Origin: Microbacterium sp. VKM Ac-2870
GTDB taxonomy: Bacteria; Actinomycetota; Actinomycetes; Actinomycetales; Microbacteriaceae
Assembly: GCF_015350795.1 (NCBI RefSeq)
Contig: NZ_JADKSH010000002.1
Span: 620,001 to 684,000, forward strand
Length of the DNA: 64,000 nt
Direction of reading: 5' to 3'
Below the pieces are notes generated by a model. The model searched no databases and was not told the origin of the DNA. It saw nothing but the letters and a program-made list of their open reading frames with translations. How positions within the stretch are numbered: the stretch's first letter is position 1; every line of letters begins with the position of its first letter. Position numbers and translations under genes: made by a program. Shown here one piece after another: positions 1-8,532 of the stretch.

Positions 1-429
1 CGCAAGCTCTTCGCGCTCGAGGTGCCCGAGATCGCGTCGGGCCTGGTCGAGATCACTTCGCTCGCGCGTGAGGCCGGTCACCGCACGAAGATCGCCGTCG
101 TCGCGAAGGATCCCGCGATCAACGCCAAGGGCGCGTGCATCGGTGAGCTCGGCCGGCGTGTACGGGCCGTCACCGAAGAGCTCGGCGGCGAGAAGATCGA
201 CATCGTCGACTACAACCCCGAACTGGCCGCGTTCGTCGCCAACGCGCTGTCTCCCGCCAAGGTGACCTCGAGCTTCATCCTCGACGCCGGCACCAAGGCC
301 GTGCGCGCACTGGTGCCCGACTACCAGCTGTCCCTCGCGATCGGCAAGGAGGGCCAGAACGCCCGCCTCGCGGCGAAGCTCACCGGCGCCAAGATCGACA
401 TCCAGCCCGACAGCATCTTGGAGTCGTGA
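1..429 (+). CDS. nusA: Transcription termination/antitermination factor NusA, C-terminal part
   Basis: The reading frame is open from the first base, so the gene begins upstream of the window; 142 codons plus stop are visible. NusA binds RNA polymerase and nascent RNA and modulates pausing, termination and antitermination. The visible part is the tandem KH RNA-binding region: KH1 has the loop [11 protein letters not shown] and KH2 has [19 protein letters not shown] followed by a short tail ending DSILES. The protein stops soon after KH2, as actinobacterial NusA does, without the extra acidic repeats of E. coli NusA. ylxR follows at once and infB after it, the conserved nusA-ylxR-infB order. 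Identification is secure from the KH signatures and the neighbours. Confidence 0.95.
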   Translation, partial: RKLFALEVPEIASGLVEITSLAREAGHRTKIAVVAKDPAINAKGACIGELGRRVRAVTEELGGEKIDIVDYNPELAAFVANALSPAKVTSSFILDAGTKAVRALVPDYQLSLAIGKEGQNARLAAKLTGAKIDIQPDSILES

Positions 430-455
430 CGGCTACAAGCGGCAACGGGGGTAAG

Positions 456-707
456 ATGGAACCCGTTCGAACGTGCGTGGGATGCCGCGCGCGCGTCGCC
501 TGCTCCACCCTCTTGCGAGTCGTGGAGCGAGACGGTGTCCTCGTCCCCGACGAGAAGGCCGTCCTCCCCGGGCGGGGCGCATGGGTGCATGACACGAGCG
601 CGTGTGTGGATGCCGCTATCCGGCGTCGCGCCTTCGGACGAGCATTGCGTGTGTCGGGTCCACTCGACACGCAGACCTTTCAACACACCCACCAGCGAAA
701 CGGCTGA
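456..707 (+). CDS. ylxR: YlxR/RnpM family RNA-binding protein
   Basis: A small basic protein of 83 residues starting MEPVRTCVGC. It carries the two family signatures, the N-terminal CVGCRAR and the central GRGAWVH, followed by a segment rich in Arg and Ala. The Bacillus member (YlxR, renamed RnpM) binds RNase P RNA, so a role in RNA metabolism is likely by family, not shown here. I chose ATG 456, preceded by a G-rich ribosome-binding stretch at 446-451. A GTG at 426 overlapping the nusA stop would add ten residues that the family lacks. It lies between nusA and infB in the expected operon position. Confidence 0.9.
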   Translation: MEPVRTCVGCRARVACSTLLRVVERDGVLVPDEKAVLPGRGAWVHDTSACVDAAIRRRAFGRALRVSGPLDTQTFQHTHQRNG

Positions 708-760
708 ACGGCTATGGACACAAAGTGAACGGCTCGAAATGAGACCCGTCCGCAAGTAAC

Positions 761-795
761 GGTCTGCCCTGTCCGGGGGAGACCTCAGACAGGAG
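761..795 (+). promoter_or_regulatory. Hairpin-forming leader covering the infB Shine-Dalgarno
   Basis: The 92 nt between ylxR and infB end in sequence that can pair in several competing ways. CCTGTC at 768-773 pairs with GACAGG at 788-793, and GTCTG at 762-766 pairs with CAGAC at 786-790. The infB ribosome-binding site AGGAG lies at 791-795, so the first pairing would hide part of it. This suggests translational control of IF2 synthesis. It is inferred from pairing only; no known regulatory family is recognised. Confidence 0.35.
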
Positions 796-799
796 AATT

Positions 800-3583
800 G
801 TGGCAAACCCACGCGTGCACGAAATCGCCTCCGAGATCGGCGTCGACAGTAAAGTCGCCCTCGCGAAGCTGAAGGAGCTCGGCGAATACGTCAAGAGCCC
901 CTCATCCACCATTGCGCCCCCCGTGGCGCGCAAGCTCCGTGCGGCCCTCGAGGCCGACGGCACCGCGAAGAAGTCCACCGACGCCGCGCCCGCCGCGTCG
1001 AGCACCGCATCGCGGACGCCCACCCCCGGCTCTGCCCGTCCGGGCGCCCGTCCCGGCCCGGCCAAGCCCGCAGCTCCGGCTCCGGCCGCGCCCGCCGCGG
1101 CAACCCCGGCACCCGCTGCAGCAACCGCACCGGCCCCGGCTCCGGCCGCGCCTGCCGCACCTGCGGCATCCGCTCCGGCCGCTGAAGCGTCGGCGGCCGA
1201 CTCCGCGACGCCCGACGCAGCCACTCCCGCCGCGCCCCGTCCCGGCGGCGCCCCGCGTCCGGGCAACAACCCGTTCGCGTCTGCGCAGGGCATGGGTCAG
1301 CGTCCCGCCGGCCCCCGTCCCGGTAACAACCCGTTCGCGTCCGCGCAGGGCATGGGTCAGCGGCCCAGCCCGACTCCCGGCAACATCCCGCGTCCGCAGG
1401 CGCCGCGTCCCGGCGCCCCGCGTCCGGGTGCGCCCCGTCCCGGCGGCGCAGGTCGTCCCGGCGGCGGCGGTCGTCCCGGCGCGCCGTTCCAGCAGCGTCC
1501 CGGCGGTCCCGGTCGTCCCGGCGGTGCCGGTGGCTTCCAGCGCCCCGGCGGCACGGGTGGTCCCGGCGCTCCCGCCGGCGGCTTCGCGGGTCGTCCCGGT
1601 GGCGGCGGCGGTCGCGGCCGTGGACCCGGCGGCGGTACCGCGGGTGCCTTCGGTAAGGGCGGTGGCAAGAGCAAGCAGCGCAAGTCGCGTCGGGCCAAGC
1701 GGCAAGAGTTCGAGATGCGGTCGGCACCGATTGTCGGTGGCGTCAACGTCTCGAAGGGCAACGGCGAGATCATCCGCCTGCGTCGCGGCGCGTCGATCGC
1801 TGACTTCGCCGACAAGCTCGAGGCACTGCGCGGGTACACCGTGCAGCCCGGCACGCTGGTGACGATCCTCTTCAACCTCGGCGAGATGGCGACGGCAACC
1901 GAGTCGCTCGACGAAGCCACGTTCGAGGTTCTGGGTGCCGAGCTCGGCTACAAGATCCAGATGGTCTCGCCCGAGGACGAGGACAAGGAGCTCCTGGAGG
2001 GCTTCGGTCTCGATCTCGAGGCCGAGCTGGAGGCGGAGAGCGAGGACGATCTCGAGATCCGTCCGCCCGTGGTCACCGTCATGGGTCACGTCGACCACGG
2101 TAAGACCCGACTGCTCGACGCCATCCGCCAGACGAATGTCGTGGCGGGCGAAGCCGGCGGCATCACGCAGCACATCGGTGCGTACCAGGTGTGGACCGAG
2201 CACGAGGGCATCGAGCGTGCGATCACCTTCATCGACACCCCGGGTCACGAGGCGTTCACCGCCATGCGTGCCCGTGGTGCGCAGGTGACCGACATCGCGA
2301 TCCTCGTGGTCGCCGCCGACGACGGCATCATGCCGCAGACGGTCGAGGCGCTCAACCATGCCCAGGCCGCCGGCGTGCCGATCGTCGTCGCGGTCAACAA
2401 GGTCGACAAGCCCGACGCCAACCCGGCCAAGGTGCGCCAGCAGCTCACCGAGTACGGGCTGGTCGCCGAGGAGTACGGCGGCGACGTCATGTTCGTCGAC
2501 GTGTCGGCGCGCGAGAACCTCAACATCCAGGCTCTGCTGGATGCCGTGCTGCTCACCGCCGACGCGGGTCTGGACCTCACGGCCAACCCGAACAAGGCGG
2601 CGCGCGGTATCGCGATCGAAGCGAAGCTCGACAAGGGTCGCGGTTCGGTGGCCACCGTCCTCATCCAGTCCGGAACGCTACGCGTCGGCGACGCGATCGT
2701 CGCGGGAACGGCCTACGGCCGCGTCCGCGCCATGATCGACGAGAACGGTGACGCCGTCGAGGAGGCCTGGCCTTCGCGTCCGGTGCAGGTGCAGGGTCTG
2801 AACTCGGTGCCCCGCGCCGGCGACGTCTTCATCGTCACCGAGGAAGACCGCCTGGCCCGCCAGATCGCCGAGAAGCGTGAAGCCGCTGAGCGCAACGCTC
2901 AGCTCGCCAAGGCCCGCAAGCGCATCTCGCTCGAGGACTTCACCCGTGCTCTGGAAGAGGGCAAGGTCGAGTCGCTCAACCTCATCATCAAGGGTGACGT
3001 CTCCGGTGCCGTCGAGGCGCTGGAGGAATCGCTGTTGAAGATCGAGGTCGACGACAGCGTCCAGCTGCGCATCATCCACCGCGGTGTCGGTGCGATCACC
3101 GAGTCGGACATCAACCTGGCCACGATCGACAACGCGATCGTGATCGGCTTCAACGTCCGTCCCGACACGAAGGCGCGCGAGCGTGCCGCCCGTGAAGGTG
3201 TCGACGTGCGCTTCTACTCGGTCATCTACAACGCGATCGACGACGTCGAGCAGTCGCTCAAGGGTCTGCTCAAGCCGGAGTTCGAAGAGGTCCAGTCGGG
3301 TGTCGCCGAGATCCGCGAGGTGTTCCGCTCCTCGAAGTTCGGCAACATCGCCGGTGTCATCGTGCGATCGGGAACGATCACGCGAAACGCCAAGGCGCGC
3401 GTCATCCGCGACGGTGTGGTGCTGGCCGACGGCCTGGCGATCGAATCGCTGCGCCGGTTCAAGGACGACGTTACCGAGGTCCGTACGGACTTCGAGGCGG
3501 GTATCGGTCTGGGCAAGTACAACGACATTCAGATCGGTGACGAGATCGAGACGACCGAGATGGTGGAGAAGCCGCGCGGCTGA
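800..3583 (+). CDS. infB: Translation initiation factor IF-2
   Basis: The 927-residue GTPase that places initiator tRNA on the 30S subunit. Residues 1-55 form the IF2 N-terminal module ([15 protein letters not shown]). Residues about 60-290 are a Pro/Ala/Gly/Arg-rich linker typical of Actinobacteria, including a duplicated 20-residue unit (see 1256-1375). The G domain has G1 GHVDHGKT at 429-436, G3 DTPGHE at 479-484 and G4 NKVD at 533-536, followed by domains II, III and IV; Arg after the P-loop Thr is usual in actinobacterial IF2. The GTG start at 800 has AGGAG at 791-795 four bases upstream. rbfA follows after a 146-nt gap holding a long hairpin. Expression may be tuned by the leader hairpin over its ribosome-binding site. 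Confidence 0.97.
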   Translation: MANPRVHEIASEIGVDSKVALAKLKELGEYVKSPSSTIAPPVARKLRAALEADGTAKKSTDAAPAASSTASRTPTPGSARPGARPGPAKPAAPAPAAPAAATPAPAAATAPAPAPAAPAAPAASAPAAEASAADSATPDAATPAAPRPGGAPRPGNNPFASAQGMGQRPAGPRPGNNPFASAQGMGQRPSPTPGNIPRPQAPRPGAPRPGAPRPGGAGRPGGGGRPGAPFQQRPGGPGRPGGAGGFQRPGGTGGPGAPAGGFAGRPGGGGGRGRGPGGGTAGAFGKGGGKSKQRKSRRAKRQEFEMRSAPIVGGVNVSKGNGEIIRLRRGASIADFADKLEALRGYTVQPGTLVTILFNLGEMATATESLDEATFEVLGAELGYKIQMVSPEDEDKELLEGFGLDLEAELEAESEDDLEIRPPVVTVMGHVDHGKTRLLDAIRQTNVVAGEAGGITQHIGAYQVWTEHEGIERAITFIDTPGHEAFTAMRARGAQVTDIAILVVAADDGIMPQTVEALNHAQAAGVPIVVAVNKVDKPDANPAKVRQQLTEYGLVAEEYGGDVMFVDVSARENLNIQALLDAVLLTADAGLDLTANPNKAARGIAIEAKLDKGRGSVATVLIQSGTLRVGDAIVAGTAYGRVRAMIDENGDAVEEAWPSRPVQVQGLNSVPRAGDVFIVTEEDRLARQIAEKREAAERNAQLAKARKRISLEDFTRALEEGKVESLNLIIKGDVSGAVEALEESLLKIEVDDSVQLRIIHRGVGAITESDINLATIDNAIVIGFNVRPDTKARERAAREGVDVRFYSVIYNAIDDVEQSLKGLLKPEFEEVQSGVAEIREVFRSSKFGNIAGVIVRSGTITRNAKARVIRDGVVLADGLAIESLRRFKDDVTEVRTDFEAGIGLGKYNDIQIGDEIETTEMVEKPRG
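1256..1375 (+). repeat. Two 60-nt tandem repeats inside the infB linker
   Basis: Two consecutive 60-nt units encode residues 153-172 and 173-192 of IF2. Both begin [17 protein letters not shown] and differ mainly in the last three residues. Nucleotide differences are few, so the duplication is recent or kept homogeneous. It sits in the disordered N-terminal linker, where length varies among actinobacterial IF2 proteins. It is a coding repeat, not a mobile element. Confidence 0.85.
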
Positions 3584-3610
3584 TCCGCACTTTTTGGCTG
3601 CGGCTGCGCC

Positions 3611-3667
3611 GATCGCGTCGCGGAGGCAAGAGCGGGGCCCCTACCCCGATTGCCTCCGCGGCGCGAC
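3611..3667 (+). other. Long hairpin between infB and rbfA
   Basis: The arm at 3614-3629 (CGCGTCGCGGAGGCAA) pairs with 3650-3665 with one mismatch in 16. A second stem, CGGGG at 3633-3637 with CCCCG at 3644-3648, sits in the loop. No T-run follows on the plus strand, so it is not a canonical intrinsic terminator. It could be an attenuator, a processing site or an mRNA-stability barrier that sets the infB:rbfA ratio. Function is inference. Confidence 0.5.
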
Positions 3668-3729
3668 CGGCTCCGCCTTCGCCTTTACTGCGGCGCAGTC
3701 GCGTCGCTGTGGTGTGAAGGGAAGAAAAG

Positions 3730-4170
3730 ATGTCTTCAGAACGGCAGGCGAGACTCGCCGACCGCATCCGCGTGCTCATCGCCGAGCGGCTCGAGAAGGG
3801 GCTGCGCGACCCGCGCCTCGGCTTCGTGACGATCACCGACGTGCGTGTGACGGGTGACCTGCAGCACGCATCGGTCTTCTACACCGTCTACGGCGACGAG
3901 AAGGCTCGCGAAGACTCCGCTGCCGCCCTCAAAGCGGCGACCGGCATGCTGCGCAGCGAGGTCGGAAAGCACCTCGCCGTGCGCCTCACCCCGTCGCTCG
4001 AGTTCATCCTCGACGCTCTTCCCGAAAACGCCGGCCACATCACCGAGCTTCTGCGCGAGGCGCAGGAACGCGACGCCGCTGTGGCCGGGCTGGCCGCAGG
4101 AGCCGCGTACGCCGGAGACGCCGATCCGTACGTCAAGCCGCGCGAAGACGACGAGGACGACGAGGCATAA
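3730..4170 (+). CDS. rbfA: 30S ribosome-binding factor A
   Basis: A 146-residue single KH-fold protein that binds the 30S subunit near 16S helix 1 late in subunit assembly. Family features are the start SSERQARLADRIRVLIAE, the DPRLGFVTITDVRVTGDL segment, HASVFYTVYGD and the RLTPSLEFILD strand. The C-terminus is an acidic tail ending EDDEDDEA. ATG 3730 is preceded by a purine-rich ribosome-binding site (GAAGGGAAG). It follows infB as in most bacteria and its stop lies 4 bp from the stop of the convergent flavodoxin gene. Confidence 0.95.
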   Translation: MSSERQARLADRIRVLIAERLEKGLRDPRLGFVTITDVRVTGDLQHASVFYTVYGDEKAREDSAAALKAATGMLRSEVGKHLAVRLTPSLEFILDALPENAGHITELLREAQERDAAVAGLAAGAAYAGDADPYVKPREDDEDDEA

Positions 4171-4174
4171 GCCG

Positions 4175-4660
4175 TCAGCGACCGAGCGTGCGTCCCCACG
4201 CGGACGCGCGTTCGAGTTCGCCCTCTTCGAGCGGGCCGCTTCGCCCCGTCACGAAGAAGTCCCTCGCGGCATCCACCGTCATTCCGTGTGCCCGCGCAGC
4301 CTTCGCGGCCGCCGTTGCGGCCGATCCGCTGAGGCGCCCGTGCCCCTGCTTCGTGCCGAAGGTGGCGATGCGGAGGCCCGTCGGCGCAGCGGTCACGCCC
4401 GCCAGCCACTCGCGGATGCCGGACTGCGTCGGTGTCCGGTCGTCCTTGGCGACGTCGGCCCGCGTCTGCGCACGCGACATCGAGAACACGTGGATGGGGC
4501 CGCCGACGAGCAGCAGATCCAGATCTGCGGGCAGGGTCGCCGGGGCGACGTCGACCGCGACGACCTCGACCTCGCCGCCGGTCGCGACGCCCTCGCCGAT
4601 GGCCCGGGCGACCTGCTCGGTGTTGCCGAACTGCGATTCGTACACGATCAGCGCTTTCAT
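4175..4660 (-). CDS. Flavodoxin-like protein
   Basis: 161 residues starting MKALIVYESQFGNTEQVA, whose loop SQFGNT is a flavodoxin-type FMN phosphate-binding site. The length matches a short-chain flavodoxin or flavodoxin domain; GPIHVFSMSR fits the region that contacts the isoalloxazine ring. The likely role is single-electron transfer or quinone/flavin redox chemistry with an unknown partner. A longer frame reaches further upstream, but the leaderless start is supported: TACGGT lies at 4668-4673 (minus strand), 7 nt before ATG. It lies downstream of mutY on the same strand, 77 nt away, with its own promoter, and is convergent with rbfA. Confidence 0.8.
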   Translation of the reverse strand: MKALIVYESQFGNTEQVARAIGEGVATGGEVEVVAVDVAPATLPADLDLLLVGGPIHVFSMSRAQTRADVAKDDRTPTQSGIREWLAGVTAAPTGLRIATFGTKQGHGRLSGSAATAAAKAARAHGMTVDAARDFFVTGRSGPLEEGELERASAWGRTLGR

Positions 4661-4737
4661 GAGGCGCACCGTACGCCCCTGACCCCCGCGGCGCATCGCC
4701 CTCTCGCCGGAAGAATGCACACGCGGGACAGACGACC

Positions 4738-5604
4738 TCAGCGGGGCAGGCGCAGGTGCGCTCCGTCGGATTCGATGAGTCCGTCGATCAGGAGCGAGTC
4801 GATCGCCCGCCCGCGTTGCACCGGATCGGGCCAATCGGCGATGACGGCAGCCTCCGGCGCTTCGTGAGCGTCCGCCGCCCGCAGCGTGCGCAGCACCGCG
4901 CCCCGGGCCTGACGGTCGCTGCCCTCGTACGACGCCTGCTTCCGGCGTTGATCGCCCGTGTCGGGGTATCCGGCGGCCCGCCAGACGCAGAGCGAGGCGA
5001 TCGGGCAGATATCGCAGCGCGCGGCGCGCGCGGTGCAGACGATGGCCCCGAGTTCCATCATCGCGGCGTTCATCACCGCGGCATCGGTCACATCGGCCGG
5101 AAGCAGCCGCTCCATGGCGGCGAGATCCCCGCGTGCGGGCGGACCGGGCTGAGACCTGCCCTCGACCGCCCGCGCGATGACGCGTCGCGTGTTGGTGTCG
5201 ACCACCGGATGCCGGTCGCCGTACGCGAACACGGCGACCGCGCGCGCGGTGTAGTCGCCGATCCCGGTCAACGCGAGGAGGGCATCCACATCACGTGGGA
5301 CGACCCCGTCGTGGCGGTCGCGGATCTCGACCGCGGCACGGTGCAGCCACAGCGCGCGACGCGGATACCCGAGGTTCGCCCATTGCGCCACGGCGGCCGC
5401 GGGGGAGTCGTCGGCAAGGGCAGTCGGAGTGCGCCACCGCGCCAGCCAGGCCTCGAGCAGCGGAATCACGCGCTGCACCGGCGTCTGCTGCAGCATGAAC
5501 TCGCTGACGAGCACGCCCCAGGCGCCGAAACCCGGCGCACGCCACGGTAGATCGCGTGCCGTCTCGCGGTACCACGCGATCAGCGCGGGGGCGAGGGCGG
5601 GCAT
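4738..5604 (-). CDS. mutY: A/G-specific adenine DNA glycosylase
   Basis: 288 residues. MutY removes adenine mispaired with 8-oxoguanine. The helix-hairpin-helix spans about 106-125 (LLALTGIGDYTARAVAVF). The catalytic acid is E35 in SEFMLQQTPV and the helix-hairpin-helix aspartate is D136 in VDTNTRR. The iron-sulfur cluster ligands C190, C197, C200 and C206 have the expected C-x6-C-x2-C-x5-C spacing. The C-terminal NUDIX-like 8-oxoG-reading domain of E. coli MutY is not evident, as in many actinobacterial homologues of about 290 residues. Transcription appears leaderless: TAGGCT at 5611-5616 (minus strand) ends 6 nt before ATG. It is divergent from truB. Confidence 0.93.
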   Translation of the reverse strand: MPALAPALIAWYRETARDLPWRAPGFGAWGVLVSEFMLQQTPVQRVIPLLEAWLARWRTPTALADDSPAAAVAQWANLGYPRRALWLHRAAVEIRDRHDGVVPRDVDALLALTGIGDYTARAVAVFAYGDRHPVVDTNTRRVIARAVEGRSQPGPPARGDLAAMERLLPADVTDAAVMNAAMMELGAIVCTARAARCDICPIASLCVWRAAGYPDTGDQRRKQASYEGSDRQARGAVLRTLRAADAHEAPEAAVIADWPDPVQRGRAIDSLLIDGLIESDGAHLRLPR

Positions 5605-5715
5605 TCGACCAGCCTACGTGGGCCGCGTGCGCAGCTCTGCCGGAGTCGGCCCAGCGGCCTCTGGAGGCCGGCGCCGCAGATCTCGGGCGGAGGTGTGCGC
5701 GCCTAGGCTGGAGCA
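5605..5715. promoter_or_regulatory. Divergent leaderless promoters of mutY and truB
   Basis: The 111-nt gap carries a TAGGCT hexamer facing each gene: 5611-5616 on the minus strand for mutY and 5704-5709 on the plus strand for truB. Each ends 6 nt before its ATG, placing the probable transcript start at the start codon. No good TTGACA-like -35 is visible on either side. Confidence 0.7.
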
Positions 5716-6630
5716 ATGCCCGCGTCACCCGCCGCCCCGAACGGCGTCCTGCTCGTCGACAAGCCCCCGCACCTCACGAGCCACGATGTCGTGGCCCGCG
5801 CGCGCCGCGCGCTGAACACCCGCAAGATCGGCCACGCCGGCACTCTCGACCCGATGGCGACGGGTCTGCTGATTCTGGGCGTCGGCCCCGCGACTCGACT
5901 GCTCACGTTCATCGTCGGCCTGGGCAAGACTTACGAGGCGACCATCCGGCTGGGAGTGTCGACCGATTCCGATGACGCCGACGGGGTGGAGAACCAGCGA
6001 GCGGATGCCCGGGCTCTCGCCGCCCTTACGGATGCCCGCATCGCCGCGGGGATCGCCGCGCTCACCGGAGAGATCGACCAGGTGCCGAGCACGGTCTCGG
6101 CGATCAAGGTCGGGGGCAAGCGGGCTTACGACCTGGCTCGCGCCGGCCAGGAGGTCGAACTCGCCGCGCGCCGCGTCACCGTTTCGCGGTTCGACGTCAC
6201 CGCCCAGCGACCCGGAAGCGACGGGACGATCGAGCTCGACGTGGTCGTCGACTGCTCCAGCGGCACGTACATCCGGGCCCTCGCCCGCGATCTCGGCGCC
6301 GACCTCGGCGTCGGTGGCCACCTCACCGCGCTGCGCCGCACGCGCATCGGTTCCTTCGACGTGGCCGATGCCGTTGCCGAGATCACACCCGCGGCGTCGC
6401 TGGTGTCGCCCGCCGAGATCGCGGCATCCGTGTTGGGAGCCTTCCCCGTCACGGTCGAGGAAGCCCGTGATCTGCGCCACGGCAAGCGCCTGGCGGGAGC
6501 CGCCGGACGCCTTGACGGCGCCCTCACCCCGACCCCCGCGGCAATCGACCCCGACGGCCGCCTCGTCGGCATCGTCGAGCGCCGGGGCGCCGACGTGAAG
6601 AGCGCGATGAACATGGCGGGGGACGCATGA
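5716..6630 (+). CDS. truB: tRNA pseudouridine(55) synthase
   Basis: 304 residues. TruB converts U55 of the tRNA T-loop to pseudouridine. The N-terminal strand VLLVDKPPHLTSHDVV and the catalytic motif GHAGTLDPMATG, with D45 as the nucleophile, identify it. KTYEATIRLG and CSSGTYIRALARDLG match the downstream family blocks. ATG 5716 lies 6 nt after a TAGGCT -10 hexamer; GGAG within those 6 nt is too close to act as a Shine-Dalgarno. The stop overlaps the next start as ATGA, so the small membrane protein downstream is translationally coupled. Confidence 0.95.
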   Translation: MPASPAAPNGVLLVDKPPHLTSHDVVARARRALNTRKIGHAGTLDPMATGLLILGVGPATRLLTFIVGLGKTYEATIRLGVSTDSDDADGVENQRADARALAALTDARIAAGIAALTGEIDQVPSTVSAIKVGGKRAYDLARAGQEVELAARRVTVSRFDVTAQRPGSDGTIELDVVVDCSSGTYIRALARDLGADLGVGGHLTALRRTRIGSFDVADAVAEITPAASLVSPAEIAASVLGAFPVTVEEARDLRHGKRLAGAAGRLDGALTPTPAAIDPDGRLVGIVERRGADVKSAMNMAGDA

Positions 6631-6995
6631 TCGAGTGGTTCGCCCTCGCCCAGGTCGTGGTTGCCGTCCTCGCCGGATTGCTCGCGATCTCGCTCGGCCT
6701 CGCCGGCCGCCGGCCGAGCGACCTCACCGTCGGCGGCCTCGCGCTGGTGCTCCTGTTGCTGCTCGTGCAGGTCGTCGTCGCGATCGTGGCTCCGCTGAGC
6801 GGCAACCCGCCCCTCGGGAGCGCGCTCGAGTTCTGGGTGTATCTCGTGTCTGCGGTGTTGATCCCGCCGGCATCCGTTATCTGGGCTCTCCTCGAGCGCA
6901 GCCGATGGAGCACGGTGATCATGGGGATCGCGGCGCTCTCGGTCGCCGTCATGGTGTGGCGTATGCAGGTGATCTGGACCACCGTCGGCATGTGA
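6627..6995 (+). CDS. Small membrane protein of unknown function
   Basis: 122 residues with about four hydrophobic segments (near 5-25, 35-57, 66-86 and 95-118) and short charged loops; no catalytic motif. The start codon overlaps the truB stop (ATGA), so it is probably co-translated with truB. I do not recognise a family. A second unrelated-looking membrane protein follows before ribF, so the locus has two small membrane genes inserted between truB and ribF. Confidence 0.7.
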   Translation: MIEWFALAQVVVAVLAGLLAISLGLAGRRPSDLTVGGLALVLLLLLVQVVVAIVAPLSGNPPLGSALEFWVYLVSAVLIPPASVIWALLERSRWSTVIMGIAALSVAVMVWRMQVIWTTVGM

Positions 6996-7039
6996 GCGCG
7001 GGCACCCGCCGGGGCGTCGCCGCCTATCATTGACAGGTC

Positions 7040-7546
7040 ATGACTTCGCCACAGCTCGATCCCGCCGGCCCGGTCCGGATGACCGGCATCGGTCGGGTGC
7101 TCGTGGTCGTCTACGCGATCATGGCGCTCGCGGCGACCGGGCGTTCGTTCGTGCAGATCGTGCAGGACTTCGCGGCCGCACCTCTCGCCTATACGCTCTC
7201 CGCCGTCGCCGCCGTCGTCTACATCCTCGCGACGGTCGCCCTTGTGAAATCCGACGCCCGCCGCTGGTTCGTCATCGCGTGGATCGCGATCTGTTTCGAG
7301 CTGGCGGGAGTGCTCATCGTCGGCACGCTGAGTCTCACGCACCCCGAACTGTTCCTCCACGACGCGACGGTCTGGTCGGGGTACGGCTTCGGGTATTTCT
7401 GGGTGCCCCTGGTGTTGCCGTTCGTCGGCCTCTGGTGGCTGCGCAGCGGCGGCCGGGCACAGAACGACGAGGCGGCGGATGCCGCGACGCCTTCCACCGT
7501 GCGCATCGGCGACGGCGCCTCCACGAGCGGGAGGTCCAGCTGGTGA
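7040..7546 (+). CDS. Membrane protein of unknown function upstream of ribF
   Basis: 168 residues with a short polar N-terminus, about four hydrophobic segments (near 17-38, 51-70, 77-99 and 113-133) and a hydrophilic tail from about 135. No recognisable motif. A TATCAT hexamer at 7025-7030 ends 9 nt before ATG, so it could be the -10 of an almost leaderless transcript. The stop overlaps the ribF GTG start (GTGA), so ribF translation is coupled to it. Confidence 0.7.
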   Translation: MTSPQLDPAGPVRMTGIGRVLVVVYAIMALAATGRSFVQIVQDFAAAPLAYTLSAVAAVVYILATVALVKSDARRWFVIAWIAICFELAGVLIVGTLSLTHPELFLHDATVWSGYGFGYFWVPLVLPFVGLWWLRSGGRAQNDEAADAATPSTVRIGDGASTSGRSSW

Positions 7547-8490
7547 TCATCTTCCACGACCCGGCGGAGATCCCCGCCGGTTTCGGACCGAGCGTCGTCG
7601 CGATCGGCAAGTTCGACGGCGTGCACTCCGGCCATCGTGCGGTCATCGACCGCGCTCGCGTGACGGCGGCCGACGCCGGCGCACGGGTCGTCGCGGTGAC
7701 CTTCGACCGCAATCCGCTGAGCCTGCTGCGCCCGGATCTCTGCCCGCAGGCGCTCTGCAGCGTCGATCAAAAGCTCGATCTCCTCGCGTCAGCGGGAGTG
7801 GATGCGACCCTCGTTCTTCGCTTCGACGAGGCGCTCGCCGCGCGGGAACCCCGTGCCTTCGTCGAGCACGTCCTGCTGAGTCTCGGCGTCATCACGGTCA
7901 TGGTGGGCGACGACTTCCGATTCGGTCGCGGGGGAGTGGGAGATCCGGAGCTGCTCACCGAGCTGGGGCGCGAATACGGTTTCGTGGTCGACGTGGTCGG
8001 CGACGTGCAGGGTGGTGGACGCCGCGTCTCGTCGACGTGGGTGCGCGACCTGCTCGCTGTCGGCGATGTGGCGGGCGCGGCACGTCTGCTCGGGCGCCCG
8101 CATGCGGTCGAGGGTGAGGTCGTCCACGGGCTCAAGCGCGGACGCGAGCTGGGGTATCCCACCGCGAACCTATCGGCGGATGCCGAGGGTTTCATCCCGG
8201 CCGACGGTGTGTACGCGGGCTGGCTCGTGGACCTCGGCGTCGACGGCACCGCCGTCACCACACGGTACCCGGCCGCGATCTCGGTGGGCACCAATCCGAC
8301 GTTCGACGACGTGCCGACCCGCCAGGTCGAAGCGTACGTCCTCGACGAAACGGGCTTGGATCTCTACGGGCATCGCGTGCAGATCCACTTCACGCAGCGG
8401 GTACGCGGAATGGTCGCGTTCGAGGGCATCGATGCGCTCATCGCCCAGATGGACGACGACATCATGCGCGTGCGCGCCGCCCTCGCCTGA
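7543..8490 (+). CDS. ribF: Bifunctional riboflavin kinase / FAD synthetase
   Basis: 315 residues. RibF phosphorylates riboflavin to FMN and adenylylates FMN to FAD. The N-terminal nucleotidyltransferase has VVAIGKFDGVHSGHR. The C-terminal kinase, from about 183, has GRELGYPTANL, DGVYAGW, and SVGTNPTFDD before the family's ending motif. GTG 7543 overlaps the preceding stop and has GGGAGG upstream; later starts would cut into the first strand. No FMN riboswitch is visible, fitting a housekeeping enzyme. Products would serve the flavodoxin, luciferase-like oxidoreductase and FMN reductase encoded elsewhere here. Confidence 0.95.
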   Translation: MIIFHDPAEIPAGFGPSVVAIGKFDGVHSGHRAVIDRARVTAADAGARVVAVTFDRNPLSLLRPDLCPQALCSVDQKLDLLASAGVDATLVLRFDEALAAREPRAFVEHVLLSLGVITVMVGDDFRFGRGGVGDPELLTELGREYGFVVDVVGDVQGGGRRVSSTWVRDLLAVGDVAGAARLLGRPHAVEGEVVHGLKRGRELGYPTANLSADAEGFIPADGVYAGWLVDLGVDGTAVTTRYPAAISVGTNPTFDDVPTRQVEAYVLDETGLDLYGHRVQIHFTQRVRGMVAFEGIDALIAQMDDDIMRVRAALA

Positions 8491-8494
8491 TCCG

Positions 8495-8521
8495 GCCGTC
8501 ACCTGATCACGCCAGGACGGC
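8495..8521. terminator. Hairpin between convergent ribF and deoC
   Basis: GCCGT at 8495-8499 pairs with ACGGC at 8517-8521, and CCTG pairs with CAGG inside it, separated by a two-base bulge. It lies in the 42-nt gap between convergent stop codons. There is no T-run, so it is a possible bidirectional terminator only. Confidence 0.4.
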
Positions 8522-8532
8522 GGCTCTTCGCG

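Noticed and set aside
1256..1375. Repeats in infB as a possible CRISPR or mobile repeat
   Set aside because: The two units are contiguous, in frame and encode the known low-complexity linker of actinobacterial IF2.
7543..8490. FMN riboswitch upstream of ribF
   Set aside because: ribF starts by overlapping the preceding gene (GTGA); there is no leader to hold a riboswitch.
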